Shown piece after piece: positions 1 to 8,832 of a stretch of DNA of 64,000 nucleotides (positions are counted from its first letter, which is position 1; each line of letters begins with the position of its first letter). Source of the stretch: Novosphingobium sp. Its GTDB lineage: Bacteria > Pseudomonadota > Alphaproteobacteria > Sphingomonadales > Sphingomonadaceae. The notes beneath the pieces were generated by a model. That model searched no databases. It saw only the letters and a list, made by a program, of their open reading frames with translations, and had not been told where the DNA came from. The position numbers were made by a program, and so were the translations under genes. The stretch covers positions 62,001 to 126,000 of the forward strand of contig JAGIAR010000001.1 of NCBI GenBank assembly GCA_017744735.1, in the 5' to 3' direction.

Positions 1-408
1 GACGTTGATGATGCCGATCGTCACCACCAGCGCGATTCCGGCCCAGACCGGCACCCGGCCAGAGGATGCGACCGCGACCGATCCGGCGAAGGTGCACAGC
101 AGGAACAGCGCCTGCAGCATCAGCAGTCGGCGGAACGCCGTCTCGCCGATCCCGTCGTCGAAACTGTAGTTGCGCTTGCCGAGGAAATGGTCCGCCAGCG
201 GCACCGCGCCAAGCAGAATCCCGGCGATGATCAGCACCGGCCAGGCCGCACTCAGCGAATACATCAGCCACATCGGCACCGCCTGCGCGGCGAAGTTGAG
301 CACCACCAGCAGCGGGCGCGCGAAGGACGGAAGGCGGACGATCCGGTCCCCCGGCGCCTCATCGGAAGCCGTGTTGCGATCGATCGCTGCGGATTGCGCA
401 GTGCCCAT
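1..408 (-). CDS. Alkane 1-monooxygenase-like membrane protein, N-terminal part
   Basis: Only the first 136 codons lie in the window; the frame stays open from ATG 408 down to base 1. The product has a polar N-terminus of about 25 residues, then hydrophobic segments. A membrane segment is followed by a motif ending ADHFLGKRN, which resembles the LLDHLLGxD-N stretch of AlkB-type diiron hydroxylases. The histidine boxes that would prove this lie outside the window, so another fatty-acid-desaturase-superfamily member is possible. The upstream region carries a palindrome inside a plausible promoter (459-484). Confidence 0.45.
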   Translation of the reverse strand, partial: MGTAQSAAIDRNTASDEAPGDRIVRLPSFARPLLVVLNFAAQAVPMWLMYSLSAAWPVLIIAGILLGAVPLADHFLGKRNYSFDDGIGETAFRRLLMLQALFLLCTFAGSVAVASSGRVPVWAGIALVVTIGIINV

Positions 409-458
409 GTTGATCTCCGAAACTCGCAAAAGCCGGGCAAACCGCCCGTTACGCCAGA

Positions 459-484
459 ATCTACCATGGTAAATGAAAGGTCAA
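459..484 (-). promoter_or_regulatory. Candidate operator/promoter of the alkane-monooxygenase-like gene
   Basis: On the minus strand a TTGACC box (484-479) is followed by a near-perfect 16-bp palindrome centred on TACCATGGTA (459-474), about 50 bp upstream of ATG 408. A palindrome between -35 and -10 is a typical repressor position, for example for TetR-type proteins. No regulator gene is visible nearby. The divergent gene at 595 could share control. Confidence 0.35.
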
Positions 485-594
485 CAGGGGGTTCTACGGG
501 ATTTTTCGCTCTGTCCCGTTAGCTGACGCCTCGACGTGCAGGAGAGGAACGGCACCGCTCAAAACCCGTTGCTTGCCTTGGAAGGAGCGTTTTC

Positions 595-990
595 ATGGCC
601 CACAATCCCCAGCTAATCGCCGACCTCGAGACCCGTTTCTGGCAGTCGATGGTCGACAAGGATGCCGATGCCGCGATGAAGATGATCGCGCAGGAATGCC
701 TGATCGCAGGCCCTACCGGCACCATGAAGATCGATCCGGAAGAGTATGGCGAGATGACCCGCGACGGCCAATGGTCGCTCGAAAAGTTCGAACTCAAGGA
801 CACCGCCGTCGTGTTCCCGGCGGAGGATGTCGCAGTGATCGCATACAAGGTCCATCAGACCGGCGAGATGAAGGGATCACGGATGGACCTGAGCTGCGCC
901 GATACCAGCACCTGGGTGCGGCAGGACGGCGAATGGAAATGCTCGGCCCACACCGAGACGATCCTCGACCAGATGCCGCGCGCGGCCTAG
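595..990 (+). CDS. NTF2-like / DUF4440 family protein
   Basis: 131-residue protein with the cone-shaped-fold pattern of SnoaL/DUF4440 proteins: an N-terminal helix ending FWQSMVDKDADAA, then alternating strands, and a closing stretch with TSTWVRQDGEWKCSAHTE, which is the typical W-x-x-x-G-x-W-x-x-x-H-x-S ending of the family. The start is ATG 595 with GGAG about ten bases upstream. Family members bind small hydrophobic ligands or act as isomerases; nothing here fixes the substrate. It is divergent from the alkane-monooxygenase-like gene and convergent with the small membrane protein that follows. Confidence 0.75.
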   Translation: MAHNPQLIADLETRFWQSMVDKDADAAMKMIAQECLIAGPTGTMKIDPEEYGEMTRDGQWSLEKFELKDTAVVFPAEDVAVIAYKVHQTGEMKGSRMDLSCADTSTWVRQDGEWKCSAHTETILDQMPRAA

Positions 991-1232
991 TTCGGATCGC
1001 GCGGGCGGTTCATCGCCATGCAGGCGAGCGCCAGCACGCTCACCGGAAGCGCGATCGGCAGCCACCATTGCAGGAACGCAACATAGAGATGGAGCGTCCA
1101 GCGGCCGGTCTGCATATCCACGAACTTGCCGAGCGGGTTGCGCGCGATCCGGTCGGCGGCGGTCCACAGGGCCGGAAGCGCCGAAGCGGCCAGCGCGAAC
1201 AGCCAGCCGCCGACGATCCAGCCGGTCTTCAC
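987..1232 (-). CDS. Small two-helix membrane protein coupled to recR
   Basis: 81-residue product not recognised as a named family. It has two clear hydrophobic segments (about residues 5-25 and 53-73) separated by a charged loop. The start codon GTG (1232-1230) overlaps the recR stop TGA as GTGA, so translation is very likely coupled to recR. Its 3' end overlaps the NTF2-like gene by four bases in convergent orientation. The long open frame upstream of this start is a shadow of recR and fmt. Confidence 0.6.
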   Translation of the reverse strand: MKTGWIVGGWLFALAASALPALWTAADRIARNPLGKFVDMQTGRWTLHLYVAFLQWWLPIALPVSVLALACMAMNRPRDPN

Positions 1233-1825
1233 CCGACCGGCCGCCTTGCCCGCAGGGCTTGGGCCAGAGTGCCCTCGTCGAGATAGTCGAGCTCCCCACC
1301 CACCGGCAGTCCGTGGGCGAGCTGGGTGATCCGCACCGGGAAGCCTTCGAGCCGTTCGGCGACGTAATGCGCGGTCGTCTGGCCTTCGAGCGTGGCGTTC
1401 ATCGCCAGCACCACCTCGTCGATCCCGCCCGCCTCGACCCGCGCCAGCAGGCGGTCGATCGTCAAATCCTCCGGCCGCACCCCGTCGAGCGCCGACAAGC
1501 GCCCGCCGAGCACATGATACTTGCCGGTGAACAGCCGCGCGCGGTCGAGCGCCCACAGGTCCGCAACGTCCTCCACCACGCACAACTGGCGCGCATCGCG
1601 CCGCGGGTCGGAACAGATGCCGCAAGGGTCGCGCGTGTCTATATTGCCGCAGATGCTGCATTCGACCAGCGTTTCGCGCACGGCGGTCAGCGCGTCGAGC
1701 AGTTGCACCAGCGAGGTCTCGCGCCGCTTCACCAGCCACAGCACCGCCCGCCGCGCCGAACGCGGCCCAAGCCCCGGCAGCCGGGACAGCGCCGCCGAAA
1801 GCGCCTCGATCTCTTGCGATGCCAT
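1229..1825 (-). CDS. recR: Recombination protein RecR
   Basis: 198 residues, the usual RecR length. It acts with RecO and RecF to load RecA on gapped DNA. Visible features are an N-terminal helix-hairpin-helix ([14 protein letters not shown], about 12-26), a four-cysteine zinc finger (C56, C59, C68, C71), and a Toprim domain with the conserved E-A-G-G-I-D-E and a C-terminal G-x-P-V-G-G-E-L segment. ATG 1825 is preferred over an upstream ATG because it gives the family's canonical start. The gene is divergent from fmt with 52 bp between starts. Confidence 0.95.
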   Translation of the reverse strand: MASQEIEALSAALSRLPGLGPRSARRAVLWLVKRRETSLVQLLDALTAVRETLVECSICGNIDTRDPCGICSDPRRDARQLCVVEDVADLWALDRARLFTGKYHVLGGRLSALDGVRPEDLTIDRLLARVEAGGIDEVVLAMNATLEGQTTAHYVAERLEGFPVRITQLAHGLPVGGELDYLDEGTLAQALRARRPVG

Positions 1826-1877
1826 GGGGTGGGAGATAGGGCTTGACGCATTCGATAGGAACCCGCCGCCAGCCGCT

Positions 1878-2786
1878 ATGCGCATAATCTTCATGGGAAC
1901 CCCGAGCTTCGCGGTGCCGACGCTCGAAGCACTGGTCGCCGCGGGGCACGAGGTGGTCGCGGTCTATACCCAGCCGCCCCGCCCCGGCGGCCGCCGCGGC
2001 AACGAACTGACCCCGACGCCGGTCCACCAGGCGGCCGAGAAGCTCGGGCTGGAAGTGCGCTGTCCGACGAAACTGCGGGATCTCGCCGCCGAGGCCGATT
2101 TCGCCGCCTGCGACGCCGATGTCGCGGTGGTCGCCGCCTATGGCCTGATCCTGCCGCAGCTGATCCTCGATACGCCGAAGCATGGTTGCCTCAACGTCCA
2201 TGCCTCGCTGCTGCCGCGCTGGCGCGGCGCGGCGCCGGTGCAGCGCGCGATCCTTGCGGGCGACAGCATGACCGGGGTCACGATCATGCGGATGGAAGCC
2301 GGGCTCGACACCGGGCCGATGCTGGCGAAGGCGAGCACGCCGGTGGAAAGCAAGACCGCCGGCGAACTCACCGAGGAGCTCGGAGAAATCGGCGCGCATC
2401 TGATGGTGGAAGTGCTGGCCAACCCTGCGATCCACCCCGGCGAGGCGCAGAACGAGCTCGAAAGCAGTTATGCAAAGAAGATCGACAAGGCCGAAACCCG
2501 GATCGATTTCGCGCGCGACGCCGAATTCATCGAGCGCCAGACCCGCGCCTTCGCGCCGGCTCCCGGTGCGTGGTTCGAGTTCGAGGGCGAGCGCTACCGC
2601 ATCCTGTCCGCCCACGCGATCGGGCTCGAAGGTTATCCCGCGACCGTGCTCGACGAGCGCCTGACCATCGCCTGCGGCCACGGCGCGATCCGCCCGCTGC
2701 GCATCCAGCGCGCGGGCAAGCCGGCGATGGACACGGCCGACCTGCTGCGCGGCAAGCCGATCCCGCCGGGCACCGTGATCCGGTGA
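1878..2786 (+). CDS. fmt: Methionyl-tRNA formyltransferase
   Basis: 302 residues. It transfers a formyl group from 10-formyl-THF to Met-tRNA(fMet) for initiation. The N-terminal Rossmann half starts [12 protein letters not shown]. The catalytic triad is N106, H108 (in [13 protein letters not shown]) and D144 (in AGLDTG), at the same numbering as in E. coli Fmt. The C-terminal OB-like domain follows from about residue 205. The stop TGA overlaps the truA GTG start, so the two are co-translated. Confidence 0.97.
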   Translation: MRIIFMGTPSFAVPTLEALVAAGHEVVAVYTQPPRPGGRRGNELTPTPVHQAAEKLGLEVRCPTKLRDLAAEADFAACDADVAVVAAYGLILPQLILDTPKHGCLNVHASLLPRWRGAAPVQRAILAGDSMTGVTIMRMEAGLDTGPMLAKASTPVESKTAGELTEELGEIGAHLMVEVLANPAIHPGEAQNELESSYAKKIDKAETRIDFARDAEFIERQTRAFAPAPGAWFEFEGERYRILSAHAIGLEGYPATVLDERLTIACGHGAIRPLRIQRAGKPAMDTADLLRGKPIPPGTVIR

Positions 2787-3532
2787 CCCGCTTCGCCCTG
2801 ACCCTGGAATTCGACGGCGGCCCCTTCGCCGGCCTGCAGCGGCAGGCGGAAGCGCCGAGCGTGCAGCAGGCGGTCGAGGAGGCGATCCAGGCGGTCACCG
2901 GGGAGAGCGTGACGATGCACGCCGCCGGGCGCACCGACGCCGGGGTTCACGCGCTGGCGATGCGCGCGCATGTCGATGTCGCGAAGGACCTGACCCCGTT
3001 CCGCCTGATGGAAGCGATCAACGCGCTGCTGCGCCCCGCCCCGATCGCGGTGATCGCCTGCGCGATCGTGCCCGACGACTGGCATGCGCGCTTCTCGTGC
3101 ATCGGGCGGCGCTATCTCTACCGCATTGCGAACCGCCGCGCTCCGCTGACGCTGGAGAAAGGGCGCGCGTGGCACGTCGGCAAGCCGCTCGACGCCGCAG
3201 CGATGCACCGTGCGGCGCAGGTTCTGGTCGGCAGCCACGATTTCACCACCTTCCGCTCGGTCCACTGCCAGGCGAAGGATCCGGTCAAGACGCTCGACCG
3301 GCTGGCCGTGCGCCGCGAGGGAGACCTGGTGCTGGTCGAGGCCGCCGCGCGCAGCTTCCTGCATCACCAGGTCCGCTCGATGGTCGGTACGCTGGCGCTG
3401 GTCGGCCAGGGCCAGTGGGCGGTGGAGGACGTCGCCAGGGCGCTCGAGGCGCGCGATCGCGCCGAGCTGGGGCTCAATGCGCCTCCCGAAGGCCTGTATT
3501 TCGTCGAAGCACTGTATCCAAATCCGGATTGA
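2783..3532 (+). CDS. truA: tRNA pseudouridine(38-40) synthase TruA
   Basis: 249 residues starting at GTG 2783, which overlaps the fmt stop as GTGA. TruA isomerises U38, U39 and U40 in the anticodon arm. The catalytic aspartate is D52 in the conserved GRTDAGVHA motif. The second-domain motif [14 protein letters not shown] is also present. Length and both motifs are normal for the family, and fmt-truA pairing is common in alphaproteobacteria. Confidence 0.96.
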   Translation: MTRFALTLEFDGGPFAGLQRQAEAPSVQQAVEEAIQAVTGESVTMHAAGRTDAGVHALAMRAHVDVAKDLTPFRLMEAINALLRPAPIAVIACAIVPDDWHARFSCIGRRYLYRIANRRAPLTLEKGRAWHVGKPLDAAAMHRAAQVLVGSHDFTTFRSVHCQAKDPVKTLDRLAVRREGDLVLVEAAARSFLHHQVRSMVGTLALVGQGQWAVEDVARALEARDRAELGLNAPPEGLYFVEALYPNPD

Positions 3533-3586
3533 AGCGTTGCGTGCATGCGGGCGCTGCCCGCGGGATCGGTTTAGGGAGGAATATCC

Positions 3587-4702
3587 ATGTCCGTAATGGG
3601 CCGCCAGGTCATCTCTACCCTCGCGAGCGACGGCACGCTGACCGTCGAGATCGTGCCCGAGGAAGTCCCCTCGCCGCGCGCGAACGAGGTGCTGATCGAG
3701 ATCGGCGCGGCGCCGATCAATCCCTCGGACCTGGCGCTGCTGTTCGGCCCGGCCGATCTCGCCAATGCCGAGTTTTCGCCCGGCAAGGTCGTGGCCCGCA
3801 TGCCCGAGGCCGCGGTGCGGGCGATGGCCGGGCGCCTCGGCCAGCGCATGCCGGTGGGCAACGAGGGCGCGGGCACGGTGATCGCCGCGGGCGACGATCC
3901 GGCGGCGCAGGCGCTGGTCGGCAAGCGCGTCGCCTGCGCGCCCGGCGGCACCTATGCGACCCACCGCCTCGCCGACGCACGCATGTGCATGGAACTGCCC
4001 GACCGGATCGGCGCCGAAACCGGCGCCGCCTCCTACGTCAATCCGCTGACCGCGCTCGGCTTCGTCGAAACGATGCGCAAGGAAGGCTTCACCGGGCTGG
4101 TCCACACCGCCGCCGCGTCGAATCTCGGGCAGATGCTGGTGAAGCTCTGCGCGGCCGAGCAGATTCCGCTGGTCAATATCGTGCGCAAGCCCGAGCAGGT
4201 TGCGCTGCTGCGGGACCTCGGCGCCCAGCATGTGGTCGATAGCTCGGACCCGGCCTTCATGGCCCAGCTCGTCGCCGCGATCGAGGCGACCGGCGCCCGG
4301 CTCGGCTTCGACGCGATCGGCGGCGGCCCGCTCGCCGGCCAGATCCTCACCGCGATGGAGGCGGTCGCGGCCAAGCGCCTGTCGACCTACAGCCGCTATG
4401 GTTCGTTCGAGCGCAAGAAGGTCTATATCTACGGCGCGCTCGACCTCGGCCCGACGATCCTGAACCGCGCCTTCGGGCTCACCTGGGATGTCGGCGGCTG
4501 GCTGCTGATCCCGTTCCTTTCCCAGCTTCCGCCCGAGGAATCGCTCCGCCTGCGCCAGCGCGTCGCCGCCGGCATCACCACGACCTTCGCGAGCAGCTTC
4601 AAGGCCAAGGTCGGGCTGGAGGAGATGCTGACCAAGGAGATCGCGCTGGCCTACAACGCGAAGGCCACCGGCGAGAAATATCTGGTGTTGCCGAACGGGT
4701 GA
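3587..4702 (+). CDS. Zinc-free MDR oxidoreductase (quinone oxidoreductase-like)
   Basis: 371 residues of the medium-chain dehydrogenase/reductase superfamily. The N-terminal GroES-like part contains the INPSDLALL motif typical of NADPH:quinone reductases. The nucleotide-binding half has LVHTAAASNLGQML in place of a standard glycine-rich loop, which is characteristic of a distinct subgroup. I see no catalytic zinc ligand pattern. The start ATG 3587 follows a strong GGGAGGA site. It is a single-gene unit ending just before a perfect palindrome. The substrate is unknown. Confidence 0.8.
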   Translation: MSVMGRQVISTLASDGTLTVEIVPEEVPSPRANEVLIEIGAAPINPSDLALLFGPADLANAEFSPGKVVARMPEAAVRAMAGRLGQRMPVGNEGAGTVIAAGDDPAAQALVGKRVACAPGGTYATHRLADARMCMELPDRIGAETGAASYVNPLTALGFVETMRKEGFTGLVHTAAASNLGQMLVKLCAAEQIPLVNIVRKPEQVALLRDLGAQHVVDSSDPAFMAQLVAAIEATGARLGFDAIGGGPLAGQILTAMEAVAAKRLSTYSRYGSFERKKVYIYGALDLGPTILNRAFGLTWDVGGWLLIPFLSQLPPEESLRLRQRVAAGITTTFASSFKAKVGLEEMLTKEIALAYNAKATGEKYLVLPNG

Positions 4703-4706
4703 AACC

Positions 4707-4732
4707 TTCTTCCCCCATCGATGGGGGAAGAA
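4707..4732. repeat. Perfect 26-bp palindrome between convergent genes
   Basis: The stretch reads identically on both strands, with arms TTCTTCCCCCAT and ATGGGGGAAGAA around a central CG. It lies five bases after the MDR stop and five before the PBP stop, so it could serve as a bidirectional transcription end, although no long T run follows. It may equally be a dispersed REP-like palindrome. Confidence 0.7.
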
Positions 4733-4737
4733 CAGGC

Positions 4738-6933
4738 TCAAGGCCCCGCCCCCGATGCCGCCACGCTGGGCTTGGCGCTCGGCTTGGGGCTCGGCTCGAT
4801 CCGCACCCCGTTCTGGTCGATCCGGACGTCGACCGGATTGCCGTTGATCGAGGTCGAGATCGATGCGCCCTGCGGATCGACGTTCAGCTTGGTATCGCCG
4901 ATCGGCAGATCGTCGAGGTTCGGGATATCGAGCGGCTGGATCGGGCCGCTCGGATTGGGCGACGGGCTCGGCCGTGCCGGTGCCGGGGCCGCCTTGCCGC
5001 CGAGCGCCTGGACCATGAAGTCGCGCCAGATGCGCGCGGGGACGCTGCCGCCGTGGACGTCGCCCAGCGGGCTGTTGTCGTCGTTGCCGATCCACACGCC
5101 GACCACCAGATCGCCGGCATAGCCGATGAACAGCGCGTCGCGATTGTCCTGCGTCGTCCCGGTCTTGCCGAAGTTCGCGACACCGAGCCGGGCGCTGCGG
5201 CCCGTGCCCCGGTTGACCACCCCGCGCAGCAGCTCCTCGATATCGTCGTGCTCGCGCGAGGAGAGGCTGCTCTTCGAGCTCCACAGCCAGTCGAACCAGC
5301 CGGGCTTGTCGGCGGTGAAGGCGCGCGGCTGGACGGGAAAGCTGTTCGCAGCGACGCCGGCATAGGCGGCGGTCAGCTCCATCAGGTTCATTGTCGAGGT
5401 TCCGAGCGCGAGACTCGGGTCGCCCTCGGCCAGTGGCGAGGTCACGCCGAGCTTGCGCGCGACGCGGATCACCGAGGCATCGCCCACGTCGCGGAACAGC
5501 CGCACCGCCGCGACATTGCTCGACCGGGCGAAGGCGTCCTCCAGCGTGATCGTCGGCGAATAATTCCCGCTCGCATTGGCCGGGCGATAGGAGCCGGTGG
5601 TGATCGCGGTGTTGTCGATCGTGTCGCTGGGCCGCCAGCCCTTCTCCAGCGCGGCGAGATAGACGAACAGCTTGAAGGTCGATCCCGGCTGGCGCTGCGC
5701 CTGGGTCGCCCGGTTGAACGGCGATTTCTCGTAGTCCTTGCCGCCGATCATCGCGACGACTTCGCCATTGGGCCGCATCGCGACCAGCGCGACCTGCGCC
5801 TTGCCCAGCGGAGCGCGCTCGATCGCCCGGCGGGCCGCAGCCTGCAGGCGGGAATCGAGCGTGGTGGTGATCGTCTGGCGCTGGTAACTGACCTCGCTGA
5901 GCCGCCGCGCCTGCGGCAGCGCCCAGTCTGCGAAATAGGTGCCGGTGGGGAGATCGTCGCCGGTCTCGCGCACGTCGACCCGCGGGGTCGGCAGCTTGTC
6001 GACCTCGGCCTGGGTCAGATAGCCGGTCTCTACCATCGTGCGCAGCACCACGCGCATCCGCCGCTCGGCCGCCTGCGGGTGCTGGGTCGGCGCGTAGGAG
6101 CTCGGGGCCTTGAGCATGCCGGCCAGCATCGCCGCCTGCTCGGGCCGCAGCTTCTCGGGCTGGCGGTAGAAATAGTGCAGCGAGGCGGCCCGCAAGCCAT
6201 AGCAATTGTCGCCGAAATAGGCGTTGGAGAGATAGCGCTCCAGGATCTGGTCCTTGGTCAGCCACGCCTCCAGCCACAGCGCGATCAGCGCCTCGCGCGC
6301 CTTGCGGCCGAGGTTCTGTTCTGGGCTGAGGAAGGTGAACTTGGCGAGCTGCTGGGTGATCGTGCTGCCGCCCTCGGTCTTGCCGCGGGTGATGTTGCTC
6401 CACACGGCGCGCGCAATCCCGCGCGGATCGATCCCCCAATGGCTGTAGAACCGCCGGTCCTCGATCGCGATGAAGGCATCGACCACATGCGGCGGCAGCT
6501 TCTTCACCTCGACCGGCGCCGCTACGACCGCCCCGTTGCGCGCGATCGGCGTGCCGTCCGCGGCGAGCAGCGTGATCTCCGGGGGCGCGATCGGCTGGAG
6601 CGATTTGCTCAGCGGCGCGGTGACCAGCAGCCAGCCGACCGTCAGGATGAACAGGAACAGCAGCGCGGCAACGCCGCGGCTGATCCACCACCAGCGGGTG
6701 CGCTTCTGCGGCGCCGGGGGAAGCGGCAGGGTCTCGCCCGCGACGGCAAAGGGCGGATAGAGGTGCGGCTGCCGGGGGTCAGGCTGCGGCGCGAAATCGC
6801 GATCGTCCTCGTCGCGATCGTAGAGCGGCGAGAGCCAGGATTCCTCGTAATCGATATGGCGCGGCGGCTGCGGTTCCGGCTTGCGGCGGAACAGCCTGCT
6901 GAGAAGACCCGGTGGACGTGACACGCTCGCCAT
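4738..6933 (-). CDS. Bifunctional class A penicillin-binding protein (PBP1A-like)
   Basis: 731 residues. It polymerises and cross-links peptidoglycan at the inner membrane. There is a cytoplasmic charged head, one membrane anchor (about 83-104), a glycosyltransferase-51 domain with AIEDRRFYSHWG (catalytic Glu158) and EGGSTITQQLAK (187-198), then a transpeptidase domain with the SxxK motif at S418-K421, SSN at 471-473 and KTGT at 590-593. All active-site motifs are intact. The tail from about 650 is proline- and serine-rich. It is monocistronic, with a REP-like element beyond its start. Confidence 0.92.
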   Translation of the reverse strand: MASVSRPPGLLSRLFRRKPEPQPPRHIDYEESWLSPLYDRDEDDRDFAPQPDPRQPHLYPPFAVAGETLPLPPAPQKRTRWWWISRGVAALLFLFILTVGWLLVTAPLSKSLQPIAPPEITLLAADGTPIARNGAVVAAPVEVKKLPPHVVDAFIAIEDRRFYSHWGIDPRGIARAVWSNITRGKTEGGSTITQQLAKFTFLSPEQNLGRKAREALIALWLEAWLTKDQILERYLSNAYFGDNCYGLRAASLHYFYRQPEKLRPEQAAMLAGMLKAPSSYAPTQHPQAAERRMRVVLRTMVETGYLTQAEVDKLPTPRVDVRETGDDLPTGTYFADWALPQARRLSEVSYQRQTITTTLDSRLQAAARRAIERAPLGKAQVALVAMRPNGEVVAMIGGKDYEKSPFNRATQAQRQPGSTFKLFVYLAALEKGWRPSDTIDNTAITTGSYRPANASGNYSPTITLEDAFARSSNVAAVRLFRDVGDASVIRVARKLGVTSPLAEGDPSLALGTSTMNLMELTAAYAGVAANSFPVQPRAFTADKPGWFDWLWSSKSSLSSREHDDIEELLRGVVNRGTGRSARLGVANFGKTGTTQDNRDALFIGYAGDLVVGVWIGNDDNSPLGDVHGGSVPARIWRDFMVQALGGKAAPAPARPSPSPNPSGPIQPLDIPNLDDLPIGDTKLNVDPQGASISTSINGNPVDVRIDQNGVRIEPSPKPSAKPSVAASGAGP

Positions 6934-6997
6934 CGGCTACTGTGTTAGCGAAGTGATACAGCGGTGGCGAGCGAAATCACACAAGCTCTCCCGGCCC

Positions 6998-7090
6998 CGT
7001 CATGCTGAACGTGTTTCAGCATCCATCGAGCAACCGAGGCCAGACCTGAGAATGACGAGAAATGGATCCTGAAACAAGTTCAGGATGACG
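6998..7090. repeat. REP/BIME-like extragenic repeat pair
   Basis: Two imperfect palindromes in opposite orientation bracket about 35 bp: one at 6998-7025 around ATGCTGAACGTGTTTCAGCAT, read in two halves GCTGAAC and GTTTCAGC, and one at 7061-7090 around ATCCTGAAAC and GTTCAGGAT. Each is nearly the reverse complement of the other. The unit sits in the gap between the PBP start and the cobS stop. The pattern (TGAAC-TGTTTCA core, flanked by CGTCAT) is typical of dispersed sphingomonad intergenic repeats. Confidence 0.75.
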
Positions 7091-7107
7091 GGTGGAGTAA
7101 GCGAGGC

Positions 7108-8103
7108 CTACCCCTTGCCCACCACGCTCTCGGGCAGGTCGACCCCGAACACGCGCTGGTAGTATTCCGCCACCAGCATCCGCTCGGCCTCGTCGCACTT
7201 GTTGAGGAAGGTCAGGCGGAAGGCGAAACCGACGTCCTTGAAGATCTGGGCGTTCTGCGCCCAGGTGATCACGGTGCGCGGGCTCATCACGGTCGAGATG
7301 TCGCCGCTGATGAAGCCCTGGCGGGTGAGGTCGGCGACGCGGATCATCTTGGCGACCGTGTCCTTGTCGGTCTCCGGGCTCTTGGCGCCGACGATCTCCC
7401 GCTCGGTTTCCTCGGGCAGGTAGTTCAGCCCGACGACGATGTTCCAGCGGTCCATCTGGCCCTGGTTGATCGCCTGCGTGCCGTGATACAGCCCGCTGGT
7501 GTCGCCGAGGCCGACCGTGTTGGCGGTCGCGAACAGGCGGAAGTAGGGGTTCGGGCGGATCACGCGGTTCTGGTCGAGCAGGGTCAGCTTGCCCTCGGTC
7601 TCGAGCACGCGCTGGATCACGAACATCACGTCCGGACGACCCGCGTCGTATTCGTCGAACACCAGCGCGACCGGGTGCTGCAGCGCCCAGGGCAGCAGGC
7701 CTTCGCGGAATTCGGTGACCTGCAGCCCGTCGCGCAGCACGATCGCATCGCGGCCGATCAGGTCGATACGGCTGATATGCGCATCGAGGTTGATGCGGAT
7801 GCACGGCCAGTTCAGCCGCGCGGCCACCTGTTCGATGTGGGTCGACTTGCCGGTGCCGTGATAGCCCTGCACCATCACGCGGCGGTTGTGGGCGAAGCCG
7901 GCGAGGATCGCGAGCGTGGTGTCCGGATCGAACACATAGGTCTCGTCGAGATCGGGCACGCGCTCGTCCGCCTCGCTGAAGGCCGGAACCTCCATGTCGA
8001 CATCGATCCCGAACGTCTCGCGCACGCTGACCGTCTTGTCGGGCGCGGCGAGCCGCGTCGTGCCGCCGGGCTGTTCGGAATGCTTGTTGGTCATCTCGTT
8101 CAT
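7108..8103 (-). CDS. cobS: Aerobic cobaltochelatase subunit CobS (AAA+ ATPase)
   Basis: 331 residues. It is the MoxR-like AAA+ subunit which, with CobT and CobN, inserts cobalt into hydrogenobyrinic acid a,c-diamide in the aerobic cobalamin pathway. Walker A is GYHGTGKST (80-88) and Walker B is ALVFDEYD (about 146-153). Length and sequence match CobS rather than generic MoxR proteins. A second ATG at 8094 is an alternative start. cobT, which usually follows, is absent here: downstream come a REP-like repeat and the PBP gene. Confidence 0.93.
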   Translation of the reverse strand: MNEMTNKHSEQPGGTTRLAAPDKTVSVRETFGIDVDMEVPAFSEADERVPDLDETYVFDPDTTLAILAGFAHNRRVMVQGYHGTGKSTHIEQVAARLNWPCIRINLDAHISRIDLIGRDAIVLRDGLQVTEFREGLLPWALQHPVALVFDEYDAGRPDVMFVIQRVLETEGKLTLLDQNRVIRPNPYFRLFATANTVGLGDTSGLYHGTQAINQGQMDRWNIVVGLNYLPEETEREIVGAKSPETDKDTVAKMIRVADLTRQGFISGDISTVMSPRTVITWAQNAQIFKDVGFAFRLTFLNKCDEAERMLVAEYYQRVFGVDLPESVVGKG

Positions 8104-8190
8104 CGCGCCGTTCGACTAGACGGGCATCAACGCGGCTGCAACATGCAATCCCGATAGAAGACGCAGATTCGTTTCACTGTGGAGAGAGAC

Positions 8191-8832
8191 ATGATCCTTT
8201 ACGGCTTCCCGCTTTCGCCCTTCGTCCGCAAGGTGCTGATCGCGATCAAGGAAAAGGGCATCGAAGCCCGGATGGTGCCGTCGAACCCGAACCAGCCCGA
8301 CGAAGCATTCCTGCGCGCCAGCCCGTTCCGCAAGATCCCGGCGATCGAGGACGGCGACTTCCGGCTGGCGGATTCCACTGCGATCGTCGCCTATCTCGAC
8401 GCCAAGTTCCCCGAGCCGGCGCTGATCCCGGCCGAGCCCGAGGCGCGCGGGCGCGCGGTGTGGTTCGAGGAAGTGGTCGACACCATCCTGATCCCGGCCG
8501 GCGCGCCGATCGTGGTCAACCGGTTCTTGAAGCCGGTGATCTTCAAGACCGAGGGCGATGAGGAAGCGGCCAGGGCAGGCGAGGAAGCGATCCTCAAGCC
8601 GCTCGACTATCTCGAAAGCGTGCTGTCGACCGGCGGCTGGCTGGCCGGGGACTATTCGGTCGGCGATCTCTCCCTCGCCAGCTCGGCAAAGACGCTCGGC
8701 TATGCCGGCTGGACGATCGACGCGGATCGGCACCCCTCGCTCGCAAACTGGTATGCGCGGGTGTGCGACCGTCCGGCGTGGCAATTGGCGGCTGAGCAGG
8801 AAGCGGCGGTGTTCGCGTCGCTGGGCGGCTAA
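8191..8832 (+). CDS. Glutathione S-transferase family protein
   Basis: 213 residues. It has an N-terminal thioredoxin-like domain (MILYGFPLSPFVRKVLIAIK, then RKIPAIEDGDFRLADSTAIVAYL, a normal glutathione-site cis-Pro and Asp-Ser pair) and an all-helical C-terminal domain with AGDYSVGDLSLAS. Start ATG 8191 is chosen because GGAGAGAG lies immediately upstream; an in-frame GTG at 8179 is less likely. Its stop overlaps the HxlR gene stop in convergent orientation. It is the first of four GST genes within 6.5 kb. Confidence 0.87.
   Translation: MILYGFPLSPFVRKVLIAIKEKGIEARMVPSNPNQPDEAFLRASPFRKIPAIEDGDFRLADSTAIVAYLDAKFPEPALIPAEPEARGRAVWFEEVVDTILIPAGAPIVVNRFLKPVIFKTEGDEEAARAGEEAILKPLDYLESVLSTGGWLAGDYSVGDLSLASSAKTLGYAGWTIDADRHPSLANWYARVCDRPAWQLAAEQEAAVFASLGG

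Noticed and set aside
2633-6691. Open frame of 1352 codons on the minus strand
   Set aside because: It runs antisense across truA and the MDR gene and in a wrong frame of the PBP gene; its translation is Arg/Ala/Gly-rich low-complexity, a GC-rich shadow.
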